Source: Polyodon spathula (taxonomy: Eukaryota; Chordata; Actinopteri; Acipenseriformes; Polyodontidae). Taken from it: a stretch of 64,000 nucleotides of DNA. Of the stretch, positions 46,454-56,530 are shown piece by piece; within the stretch, counting starts at the first letter, position 1; every line of letters starts with the position of its first letter. The position numbers and the translations under genes were made by a program. Location: assembly GCF_017654505.1 (NCBI RefSeq), contig NC_054540.1, positions 42,100,554-42,164,553 of the forward strand, read 5' to 3'. The notes beneath the pieces were generated by a model, which ran no database searches, was not told the origin of the DNA, and worked only from the letters and a program-made list of their open reading frames with translations.

Positions 46454-46843
46454 CGTGGTGTCAGCAGTGGGATTCACTGGCACTGCCCCAAGCAGTGCAA
46501 CTATAGAAGGAGCAGACTAGCGATGGATGCGACTCAGTTTGCCGCAATGATGGACCTCCTGCGCCAGACGCTCACCGCGGCAGTACAGGGGGCGGCTAGA
46601 CCCGCAGCTCCAGACCACTCCATCCAGAGACCCACCAAAATGACGGCCGAGGATCGACCGGACGCCTACTTGGAAGTGTTCGAGGCTATGGCGATCTCGG
46701 CCGGATGGCCCCAAGCCCAATGGGCTAGCTATGTGTTGCCCCAACTCACCGGGGAGGTCTAAAATAAAACTGGGCACCTGTGTGGTGTTTCCCAAATACA
46801 CCTGTCTGTCTCCTGGTCAGTGAATTACCCACACCCTTCCACA
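46454..46843 (+). mobile_element. partial second Gmr1-like copy: 5' gag and LTR remnant
   Basis: After the right LTR the sequence repeats the primer binding site (46456-46475) and the first ~78 codons of gag (start at 46523). These are nearly identical to 40132-40435. At about 46756 it jumps to the last ~88 bases of an LTR (GTCTAAAATAAAACTGGG to CTTCCACA), ending at 46843. The joint shares GG with both parents. The arrangement LTR, internal, LTR, partial internal, partial LTR fits a tandem element formed by LTR recombination, followed by a large internal deletion. Confidence 0.92.
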
Positions 46844-46960
46844 GTTATATAAACCCTCTGGAATTGCAAACACTGTTTTCTCCTTGGAGGCAGGTGACAA
46901 GGATACCTGCCAATATCCCTTAGTCAAATCTAGTGTCGTTATGAATTTTGCTCTTGCACA
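46844..46960 (-). pseudogene. Gypsy reverse-transcriptase fragment
   Basis: On the minus strand the segment reads KFITTLDLTKGYWQVSLSP and then TVFAIPEGLYN, the first catalytic-aspartate region of a Ty3/Gypsy reverse transcriptase. It differs from both Gmr1-like elements and ends abruptly at the LTR remnant. It presumably belongs to the minus-strand Gypsy family around it. Confidence 0.85.
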
Positions 46961-46995
46961 CGCACACCTGGGGGAGTTACAATGATGTTTTATGG

Positions 46996-47010
46996 CAGGG
47001 GTTCCCAAAC
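46996..47010. mobile_element. possible hAT terminal repeat
   Basis: CAGGGGTTCCCAAAC matches the terminal inverted repeat style of many hAT elements. The following CTTTTATTACCTGCGGCCCA is also typical of non-autonomous hAT ends. I found no opposite end within the window. Confidence 0.4.
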
Positions 47011-48470
47011 TTTTATTACCTGCGGCCCATCTGTTCAGCACCATTAGGCACTGTGGCCCACTAATAGCACTCCTTGGGGAAAATATTAAATTAAAAACAT
47101 TTTATATGTTTAAACCTATAATATTATAAATAACCCGAATTTAAACTGTCCTTTATTCATTTGAATAAATGTTCTGAAAGATAGAAATCACGTAGAATAT
47201 GCACCGCATGAAAATTATTTTTGAAACACTTCAGTTTTAGTAAATAAAATAAATTGCAAAAAACTAAACAGATTTATTTTATTTTTTTAAATCAGACCTT
47301 TAAATTAGGCACCTTTGTATAATTAAATGTTAGAAATGCAGTTATTTTTGTTGGTCAAACAAGAAAGTGCATGTTTTTTTTTATTATTCCCATTCATAAA
47401 TACCTGAACAGGAATCACTTGATTAAAACCCGTACAACGTGCTCAAAAATATAAAATATATAAAAATAATTTCTGAACACTGTAACTAAAACATACAGCC
47501 GTTACCTCTCGAGAACTGTCATGCATAAACAAGATGAATGTGCACAATACAGAAGAAACGAGTGCCTTGAATAATTTACTTTTTTCAGCAGTGTTCTGAA
47601 AATAAATCAATCTGCAGTGAAATTTGAATCAGTCAAAAAAAAGTATTGTTTTCAAACAAAACAAATTCTAGCTTTATTTTGAGATGACTGTGAAAGTCTG
47701 CAATCACTAAAATGGCGTATATTCCAGGGGAGGCTAGGAATGGAAATTTGGGTGGGCCTCAACTTCGGGTGAACAGGAAAGTACCTAAGGTCTGACTTCA
47801 AAGGAAATAGTTTACATTACAAACATGATTTAGATCAATTAAAACTCTGAATACATCAAATATCTCCCTGGGGATTGAGAAGAGCAAAGTAGCCAAGACT
47901 GAGAATGTATGGTGCCGAGTGAAGCAAGGCGAACATTTTTTGAAGTTTTTAACAGTACTTGCACGTATACAGTACAAAATCAAAGCACATATGCAGACAA
48001 CCTACAGAAACAAACACACTGTGCACAATAACTGCAAAAACCATTTCATTTGACAAAAAAGTGTAAAAAGAAACTAAAAAAATCCCCATTGTTTTTTTTC
48101 TTAGCTGCATTGTAATCTCTTAGCTATTGTAATAAATTGTTACCTGTGTAACTCGCCCTGCATAAGGGTATCTGACAAGCAAAAATTAAAAATCAGGCTA
48201 AGCTCCTGCTGCCTTCAAACCAAAACTAAAATCTTACCTGTGCTGAAAATACCTAATTTGCAGCTAAAGATGGCTACTTTCGTTTTCACTGCATTTTCTC
48301 ACGTACAGCTAAATATTTGCGTTGGCTGCAAAAAACGTAAGAGGAGACAAAAATATAATTTTTTAAAACAGCCTGAAGTGACAAATTGAGCAACAATTTA
48401 AAAGTTTTACCAAAACTGAAAAATTATGTTGACACGCTAATGAAGCAATTTCCCAAAAAGTTTTGGTGAA
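47011..48470. other. no gene; SINE-type tail
   Basis: A+T-rich non-coding DNA, perhaps the interior of the hAT-like element that may start at 46996. At 48141-48190, GTGTAACTCGCCCTGCATAA then GGGTATCTGACAAGC resembles the conserved SINE/LINE 3' tail seen at 34884-34940. Confidence 0.5.
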
Positions 48471-49760
48471 GCGGAATGCTTGCTTGCACTCAACATTTAA
48501 TAAATGAACAAACATAAAATAAAGATGCTGATCAAAACAGAATACGGCACTTAAACCAAAATAAATAGACAAACAAAACGAACAGACATTAACAAACAGG
48601 GCACGAACACTAAACAAACAAGTAATGACATTTAATAGAGAAAAGTGTAAGGTACTGCATGCAGGAAATAAAAAAATGTACATTATACATATCATATGGG
48701 AGATACTGAAATTGGAGAAGGAATCTATGAAAAAGACCTAGGAGTTTTTGTTGACTCAGAAATGTCTTCATCTAGACAATGTGGGGAAGCTATAAATTAA
48801 AGGCTAACAAGATGCTCAGATACATTGTGAAAAGTGTTGAATTTAAATCAAGGGAAGTAATGTTAAAACTGTACAATGCACTTGTAAGACCTCATCTTGA
48901 ATATTGTGTGCAGTTCTGGTCACCTCGCTATAAAAAAGATATTGCTGCTCTAGAAAGAGTGCAAAGAAGAGCGACCAGAATTATTCCGGGCTTAAAAGGC
49001 ATGTCATATGCAGACAGGCTAAAAGAATTGAATCTGTTCAGTCTTGAACAAAGAAGACTACGTGGCGACCTAATTCAAGCATTCAAAATTCTAAAAGGTA
49101 TTGACAGTGTCGACCCAAGGGACTTTTTCAGCCTGAAAAAAGAAACAAGGACCAGGGGTCACAAATGGAGTTTAGAAAAAGGGGCATTCAGAACAGAAAA
49201 TAGGAGACACTTTTTTACACAGAGAATTGTGAGGGTCTGGAATCAACTCCCCAATAATGTTGTTGAAGCTGACACCCTGGGATCCTTCAAGAAGCTGCTT
49301 GATGAGATTCTGGGATCAATAAGCTACTAACAACAAAATGAGCAAGATGGGCCAAATGGCTTCCTCTCGTTTGTAAACTTTCTTATGTTCTTATGTTCTT
49401 AAGTACTGTGCTGGTCCTCGGGCACGACGTAGCAATTGCTTATTATTGTTTTTCGCTTACTTTTTAATCTTCTCATTCTCTCCTGTTCTTTCACCCTGAA
49501 CACACAACCCTAAGTGAGTGCTTCTTGGGTCTGTATACAATTGTTCTGGGATTCAATTACCAATTAATTATTCACTTAAATATACACGTGGCGTGAGATG
49601 TGTAATCATTGTGTGTAAATACAAATTACAATTTATAACACTGGTACTCATAACCCATATTTATATCCTGTGTATTTTATACATAAACACCAACATTAAC
49701 ACACTGCATACAACATAAAACACTAATAAACACAAAGGTGCGGCACAGGGAGAAAAGCTA
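48471..49760 (-). mobile_element. Gypsy LTR, minus strand, split by CR1
   Basis: Left part 48471-48624 and right part 49401-49760 together match the LTRs at 52109-52738 and 54575-55061. Shared blocks are CTCAACATTTAATAAATGAA, AAACAAGTACTGTGCTGG, TAGCAATTG, GATTCAATTACCAATTAATT and CACTGCATACAACATAAAAC. The CR1 at 48625-49400 interrupts it exactly in AAACAAGTACTGTGC. The outer ends are decayed and could not be placed to the base. Confidence 0.8.
48625..49400 (+). mobile_element. CR1 LINE, 5'-truncated, nested in LTR
   Basis: The copy begins within the reverse-transcriptase ORF (ATGACATTTAATAG, equal to about 17898) and ends with the TTCTTATG tail. AAGTA target duplications flank it at 48620-48624 and 49401-49405. 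The ORF 48779-49330 carries the conserved C-terminus ([18 protein letters not shown] to LLDEILGSISY). Codons upstream of 48779 are shifted. The empty site is visible in the related LTR near 52326. Confidence 0.95.
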
Positions 49761-51539
49761 ACGGCAAACCTTAAAGACAAAACACAAGTTTTTGTATTGC
49801 TTTACTACGTAGAAATAATGTTGAAATTTTAAAACCACAGATACCTTCAAATTATTAAGAAATTGTAACATCATACATATAACTGACTTGCTAGGTAAAG
49901 TAGTATGACTCGAACACCAATCATAAAGTCGATATTTGTTTGACCGTGTTGCCATAGTAACTACAGTGTGAAAAACTGTAAGGAAAATAAAATGGCTATA
50001 TTTTCATGCTAAATTGCAAGAAGCTGGAAGCTTATTTTTTTGACAATGCCCGTCTGCAGTACACATTCCAAACACACACTCCCAGTCACTGTATCTCCCA
50101 TGTAACCCATTTTAAAAGTTTTAAGTAGACAGAAATAAACGTAGTTACATATATTCGTAGTGAATGTACTTTAAAAAGTCAAACAGGAAGCATCACCAAA
50201 CCAGTGAGAACACAGTATTACATTTGAAGCAATTATTAAATACAATGAAAGTCAGTCAGTTACTTACCATTGCCTAGTTAGTATCCTCCCGTCTCCGCTC
50301 CATCATACACAGAATAAAGCGTCGAGGCTTGGAATCATATAATCATGACACTCCAGAAAATCACACATATCTCTTCAAATGATTTTAAGATATTTGTCAG
50401 CATTTGGCCAGCTGTCTTAATCCTGTTCACTCGAGCCTTTCATTTTACCATGTTGACCGCTGCACAGCTACTAACTTACTTTTAAAATGCACATTAAAAT
50501 AAACATTTGTGACTTTTGAACAGATCCACGCCAACTGCCTCATAAGCTGTCAATCAAACGTGACTTGCACATGATTCATTGTGTGAGAGGAAGATCCATC
50601 CCAAATATTACATCACAATTACTACTTTGATTTGATTGGCTAAAGCCTACGCATTTAAAAAAAAAATAGCCTATTTGACCTAAATTTAAACAACCGCCTT
50701 TGGGGCACACAATTGACAATTGACATTTATTATCATTATTTTTTTATAAATGTAAAACTATTCACATAGACGCAAACATTTTAATAAATCAATTACCAGT
50801 ATGTAACAAGATTTATCAGTTTGATTAATAACTTGATTTAGCTAATATTGAAACATACATCAAAGTACTCATATTTTAAATGTTCATAGCTAATTAGTTA
50901 CAAAAACATATTCACCATAGGCATCAATTCAATTTTATCAAGTACAAAAGTTAGTACAAAAACATTTCTACAAAAAGAAAAACCCCATTCCAGCACCTCA
51001 AAACTGAGCACATGGTACAAATGCATTCAAACTCTTGCAGCTTCCTTTTTTGTTCTTTATACTTTGCAAAACATATTATTTGGTAGTGGATTCAACATAT
51101 CATAATTTTATTAATAGGCCCACGGAACAAACTATTTACATTTGCTAGCAGAGCGGTCACATGACCAGAACACTACTCTATTGATCAGAGTTCTCACTTC
51201 CCGCCTACAGGTAGGAAAAATATTAGCTTTGATTTGTGAATTTCTGCTTTGATTGACAGTCCGCCAATACTGTCTTGCTACAGTTTATTTTTGTACAGTT
51301 ACAGCTGCCGCCCGGCGCCTGCTTTTTGCTATTAACAGAAGAAAATACTAGAATACTAGAACCCTGTTCTATGAAACTCATTTGTTCTGGCAGATCAGAG
51401 AACACGCTTATTACTTAAAGACTTAATTCTACCTTCCTGATAAATGTTTCCCAGTTTTTATTCCTGTGGAACACAACTTTAGGACACAGATCTAAGTTCT
51501 CCGCCTGGATAGTACTGACCAATGTTTCCCTTTCCCTTT
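49761..51539. other. no gene recognised
   Basis: A+T-rich non-coding sequence, with no repeat or protein similarity noted. Confidence 0.5.
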
Positions 51540-52010
51540 ATAGCTTCAACAAGTTCCTGTGGTATATATGATATGTTTTCCTCTTTCCAGATTGGAACAC
51601 TTTATAATTTACATCATATCTACAATTTGATAAGGGCCCTGACACTTGGCTAGAAACTTATGGACATGCAAGGGCAGTAAAACGACTACCTTGTTCCCTA
51701 CTGAAGACTTTCTTAACCTGGCTCCTGCATTATATGCTTTCTTTTGTTGCTCCTGTGCTTTTATCAGATTTTTGTTTACTGATTTTCAATAGCAAACATA
51801 AAGTAGGGCAGAAATGTATCCCAGTCCTTCCCATCAAACTGTATTACTTTCTTCAGCATTTGTTTTAAAGTTTTGTTAAACCTTTCTACAAGCCCATCTG
51901 TCTGGGGGTAATAAACCAAAGGTAGAATTTTATTTATATTACACAACTGAGTTTTATCAGAATCATGGAGACAAACGACGTTCCCTGATCTTTTCGGAAT
52001 ATTTAATGTG
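51540..52010 (-). pseudogene. Gypsy integrase C-terminal fragment
   Basis: The minus strand reads YYPQTDGLVERFNKTLKQML, the region of the third catalytic residue of Ty3/Gypsy integrase. It continues to LPYFMFAIENQ, and after a stop to GNKVVVLLPLHVHKFLA and QGPYQIVD of the C-terminal domain. Further stops follow. The DDE core upstream is not seen; the frame enters unrelated residues near 51920. It lies next to an LTR of the same orientation with no gag or primer site between, so it is a deleted remnant. Confidence 0.87.
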
Positions 52011-52108
52011 TATGTTTGGACCCCAAGCCAAAATACAACCCAATCATGATCTGGTCGACCATTGGTTGGTTCCTCTGTCAATCTTACCATACATCAAGCA
52101 ACAAGAGT

Positions 52109-52738
52109 GTAACAGCATGGCATGTGTGGTGATGTCAGACCAGAAATGAACACACACAGCAGTGCTAGGGGATATGGTAAATGAAAAGAATGCACTGCTG
52201 CACGGTTTATTAAATATAGAAAAAGAAAAGGCTTGAACAAAAATACATTGTAAAATAAAATGACATAATAGCCAAAATGAACAGGCAATAAACAGACAGA
52301 CAAACAAGTGGAAGAACAGACACAAACAAGTACTGTGCTGGTTCTCCAGAACGTAGTAGCAATTGTTATTTACTTTGTTTTTACCTCCTTTCCACACCCG
52401 TTCTCCACTTACGAAGACACAACCCAGAGTGAGTGAAAACATGCTGCTTTTATGCAGCTGTAGCGAGACTTGGATGCTAATCAATCATTCAATTGGAGTC
52501 TTAGTACAACTGCACGTGAATTAATAAAGTGAAATTCCCCGTGCTCGCATATTATTATGTTTTACCTGCACGTGAAGTGCTGTGCAATCCTCGTGCCTAA
52601 TTACAAATATGGATTTTAAACAATTGTGCTTGTAACCCATATTATATCCTGTGTACCAATGACTATACACCAATATTAACACAAAACATGCAACATATAA
52701 CACAGAAATACACACAAGGGCGGGGCAACATTGCCACA
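52109..52738 (-). mobile_element. Gypsy LTR, minus strand
   Basis: It extends from TGTAACAGCATGG to CATTGCCACA (plus-strand reading) and is closely related to 54575-55061. Both contain GAGTGAGTGAAAACATGCTG and CACGTGAATTAATAAAGTGA. On the minus strand GCATAAAAGC near 52450 is TATA-like. Five-base duplications are not convincing (AAGAG before, GAGAT after), so it may be part of a deleted element rather than a clean solo LTR. Confidence 0.75.
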
Positions 52739-52809
52739 GAGATCCAGCGAGGAATTTTTATTTTTATGTTTGCTCAGCAAAGCCGTTTTAAACAGGATAA
52801 CTTTAAACA

Positions 52810-52812
<3 letters not shown>

Positions 52813-52892
<80 letters not shown>
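52813..52892. repeat. (TA)n-(CA)n microsatellite
   Basis: About 32 TA units pass into CA units immediately left of a Tc1 terminal repeat. Confidence 0.97.
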
Positions 52893-54505
52893 TAGTACCA
52901 CTCAAAAGTTTGAGTACACCTACTTGAAACCAGGTTTTTCATGATTATCTATGCTTTTAACTGTATAAACTTGTCTATAAACACTTAATATTTCATTATA
53001 TGATAAATGTACTTATATAAGCTGATAATCATAAGTGAATTGCATTCAAAAATGTTATTTTTAAATGTTGTCAATTTCAATGAAATGGTCACCCAAAGCA
53101 AGGGGATTTCAGTCTAAAGCCCAAGTCAGTTAAAAGTCTGAAATGTGTATAATACGGTGTTAGAACACTGGTCTAAGTATAAAAGTGTCTTTGTTAGATG
53201 TTCTTTGAGTTAACTATCATGTTACCTAATTAACATTGTATCACCAATTATTGTTAACAGGTGAGGGTCCATGATTACTATAAATTGTCATTCCTGAATG
53301 TAAGGGAGCAGAAAATGTCTAAATTCTCTCAGTTAAGCAAAGAAAAAAAAGACAATATGTAATTACTTTAAGAAATGAAGGTCAATCTTTAAAACAAATC
53401 TCAAGAACTTTGCAAGTGCCTGTAACTGATGTGGCCAAGACCATCAAACAATTTGAAGAAACTGGCACTCATGAGGACTGAACATGGTCAGGCAGGCCAA
53501 GGGTGACCTCAGAATCTGAGAACAAGTTCATTCTAGTCACAAGTCTGCAAAACCGATGATTAACTGCCCCTGAAATACAAGCTCAGCTAAATGCTAGCAG
53601 AAGTATAGATGTTTCAACATCAACTGTTCAGAGGAGATTGCGTGAACCTGGCCTAACTGGAAAAATTGTTGAAAAGAAACCATTGTTAAGAGTGCAGAAT
53701 AAGAAGAAGAGACTTGCCTGGGCCAAAAAACACAGAAACTAGACGTTTGAGGAGTGAAAGTCGGTCTTACTGACCGATGAGTCAAAATTCGAAATATTTG
53801 GGTCCAACTACTGAGTATTTGTAAGTTGCAGAGAGGGTGATGCATGTGTGGTTCCCACTGTCAAGCATGGAGGAGGCAGTGTCATGGTCTGGGGTTACTT
53901 TGCTGGTGACAGAGTTGGTGATCTTTACCAAGTCCATGGCAAGCTCAACCAGCATGGCTATCATAGCATACTTAAGAAGCATGCCATTCCATCAGGATTA
54001 TGGCTAGTTGGGCAGTCCTTCATTCTTCAGCAAGATAATGACCTGAAACACACCTCAAAGTTGTACAAGAACTATCTGGCAAAGAAGGAAAGTGAAGGAC
54101 AACTCAATCTAATGACCTGGCCTGCCCAGCCTCCAGACCTCAATCCCATAGAACTTGTATGGGAAGAACTGGACAGAAGAGTCAAAGCAAAGCTACCCGC
54201 AAGTGCCCTACATCACTGGGAATTGCTGCAGAAGAGCTGGGAAGACATGAAGACATGAGTGATTTCATGCTGAAACTTGTTAACCAAATGCCTCATGTTT
54301 GTGAGGCTGTTATTACGGCAAAGGGTGGCTATTTTGAGGAATCCATTTAGAGACAATTTTCAATTTACTTGAACATTGCTTTGATACACCTTATATTTTG
54401 TTTTGTATATGGTAACATATGTTTTCATTTGCAAGTATTTACAGAAACGTATACGATGTAAAACCTTGTCAATTATGAAAGCAAGTGTACTCAAACTTTC
54501 GACTG

Positions 54506-54511
<6 letters not shown>
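52893..54511 (+). mobile_element. Tc1-like DNA transposon, inactive
   Basis: Terminal inverted repeats GTACCACTCAAAAGTTTGAG (from 52895) and CTCAAACTTTCGACTGGTAC (to 54509) bound a 1.6-kb element. TA lies at both ends. It sits between two long TA tracts (52813-52876 and 54510-54574), so it probably inserted into a TA microsatellite. The transposase inside is broken. Confidence 0.9.
53315..54350 (+). pseudogene. Tc1-like transposase
   Basis: Beginning at MSKFSQLSK (53315), several frames together cover the family's full length of about 340 residues. The N-terminal helix-turn-helix part (about 53330-53700) is split by frameshifts. The catalytic domain shows LLTDESKFEIF (first aspartate, about 53770), then in frame 53848-54258 HGGGSVMVWGYF, ILQQDNDLKHTS (second aspartate) and PDLNPIELVWEELD (glutamate), a DD34E layout. 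TGA codons near 53756 and 53812 and a frameshift near 54250 disrupt it. The C-terminus (CEAVITAKGGYFEES) ends at 54350. The enzyme would cut and paste the element at TA sites. Confidence 0.93.

Positions 54512-54574
<63 letters not shown>
54510..54574. repeat. (TA)n microsatellite
   Basis: About 32 TA units between the Tc1 right end and the next LTR. Confidence 0.97.
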
Positions 54575-54577
<3 letters not shown>

Positions 54578-55061
54578 CACAAAGACGGCTGCAGTGGGTG
54601 ATGTCCAGAAACTGACCAGACCAAAAATGACCAGAAACAGGAACCTACACAAAATAAATAGAGAGACGTAGAGTTTTGTGAAGCTGAGCATGTGGTTGCG
54701 CTCAGCATTTAATAAATGAACAGACAGAAAATAAAAGGTTGTAAGTTCTCCACTCACTGAACATACAACCCTGAGTGAGTGAAAACATGCTGCTTTTATG
54801 CAGCTATACTGAGACTCGATTGCTAATCAATCATTCAGTTGGCATCTCAGTACAACTGCACGTGAATTAATAAAGTGAAATTCCCCGTGCTCGCATATTA
54901 TTACGTTTTACCTGCATGTGAAGGGCTGTGTACGTTTTAAACCACTCATGTTACACAGACTCATTTATATTCCATGTACCAATGACTATACACCAACATT
55001 AACACACTACATGTAACATACAACACAAATAAATAGCCCAGGGGTGGGGCACTATGCCACA
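54575..55061 (-). mobile_element. 3' LTR of minus-strand Gypsy element
   Basis: Plus-strand limits are TGTCACAAAG and CTATGCCACA. Read on the minus strand, the LTR starts TGTGGCATAG and is directly preceded by the polypurine run AAGGGGGGTATA (55062-55074). This marks it as the 3' LTR of an element whose interior lies at higher coordinates. It lacks about 100 bp of the middle present at 52300-52400. Confidence 0.82.
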
Positions 55062-56416
55062 TATACCCCCCTTGTGCAAAGCAAACCTGGCCTCAACGAC
55101 CACCTTCTCCCTTAAAAACCCAGCAGTCTTGGGCTGCGAAGGGAGTCTTCACTAGGCCCATGGCTGAAAACGCTGTCAGCTCCCCTGCCGGTAGTGACAG
55201 CATTGTGGTCTACTCCTGCAGCGGAAAGGCTGCTGAGGAAGGTGGTCTCCTGACCTTTTCCCCCTTCTCAGCTGGCAGCTCCCTCCCTCACAAGAACTCC
55301 TGCAGCGAAATTGCTACGGGGGGGAGGTGGTCTCCTGATCTCTCTTCCCTTCTTCATAGCTGGCAGCTCCCTCTGGTGGGGATCCTGCCACACTGACCCC
55401 TGCGGCCAAGCAGAGCTGACGGCGACCCCTGGCGAAGCAGTTCCGGCGACCCCAGTCGAAGACAGCAGCGGACCCTCGGGAGGCGAACTTTGGAGGGGAG
55501 CCCATGGCCATAGAAGTGGCAGCAGGAGCTCCACTTCTCCCTCATACCCTACAACTGGTGCCTCCACAGACAATACGGAGCGGCAGGCAACCCCAGGTGA
55601 CGTCAGGCAGGCATCCTTGGGCGAAGCGAGGCAGGCATCCTTGGGCGATGACGTGAAGGGAGTCAGGACAATCTGGGGTGCGGGTTTTGGCCCTCTTCTC
55701 GGCCACTGCAGCAGGCCAGTGCTTCCTTCAGCAGCCTATGCAAGGGCTGCTGATGGCTGCCATCATCTAGTCCTGGTCCTTCAGGTGCAGGGAGAGGAAG
55801 CTCCTGCTCCTCTCCCCCTGACGGTGATGGAGGCAGAGGCAGAGGAAGCTCAAGCTGGTGGGGGAAGTGATACCAGCAGGCATTCACCCTCTGCTGGTGG
55901 ACGGGGACCCTCTGCTGGTGGACGGGGACCAAGCAGGCATTCACCCTCTGCTGGTGGACGGGGACCCAGCAGGCAGTCACCCTCTGCTGGTGGACGAGGA
56001 CCAAGCAGGCATTCACCCTCTGCTGGTGGACGGGGACCCAGCAGGCATTCACCATCTTCTGGCGGAGGCAGAGGCAACTCCTGCTGCTCTGCTCCTGGTG
56101 GTGGAGGAGGCAGAGGCAGCTCCTGCTGCACAGCTCCTGGCAGTGGAGGCAGAGGCAGGTCGTGCTGCTCTGCTCCTGGCAGTGGAGGCAGAGCCAGCTC
56201 CTGCTGCTCTGCTCCTGCCAGTGGAGGTGGTGGAGGTAGAGGCAGCTCCTGCTGGTCTGTTCCTGGTGGTGGAAGCGGTGGAGATGGGAGCAGTGTGTAG
56301 CCTCCTGGCGACGGAGGTGGGAGTGGCATGTAGCCTCCTCACAACGGAGGTGGGAGTGGTGTGTAGTCTCCTGGTGACAGAGGTGGGAGTGACGTGTAGT
56401 CTACCCTTGTTACAGG
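55062..56416 (-). pseudogene. 3' internal region of minus-strand Gypsy, proline-rich repeats
   Basis: On the element's own (minus) strand, 55850-56329 is open for 159 codons. It encodes proline-rich repeats such as ECLLGPRPPAEG and EQQELPLPPPP. A minus frame at 55268-55573 contains GVAGTASPGVAVSSAW and RELPAMKKG, also seen at 39.0-39.35 kb. DNA units are 33, about 39-42 and about 48 bp, all multiples of three, so plus-strand frames (for example 55311-56300) also stay open and should not be taken as genes. Integrase and reverse transcriptase are not found upstream. The coding role is plausible but unproven. Confidence 0.5.
55876..56410. repeat. composite minisatellite
   Basis: Three successive unit types occur. 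CATTCACCCTCTGCTGGTGG-type units lie at about 55880-56060, CTCCTGCTGCTCTGCTCCTG-type units at about 56070-56260, and CCTCCTGGCGACGGAGGTGG-type units at about 56300-56410. Confidence 0.92.
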
Positions 56417-56530
56417 GAGTAAAACGTTCATCTCTATATACTGTTGTGCCGGGATTCAATTACTAATTAATTATTAACTTGAATCCCAGCATGTGAACTA
56501 ATTTGTGCAGCCCTGTGCTCACATACTATT
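56417..56530 (-). mobile_element. Gypsy LTR fragment
   Basis: ATACTGTTGTGCCGGGATTC followed by AATTACTAATTAATTATTAA matches 49530-49575 in the LTR near 49.5 kb. Only about 110 bases are recognisable. Confidence 0.6.

Noticed and set aside
52688..52942. Frames through the TA tract left of Tc1
   Set aside because: Microsatellite artefacts.
55311..56300. 329-codon plus-strand frame
   Set aside because: It is open only because the minisatellite units are multiples of three; the host element is read on the minus strand.
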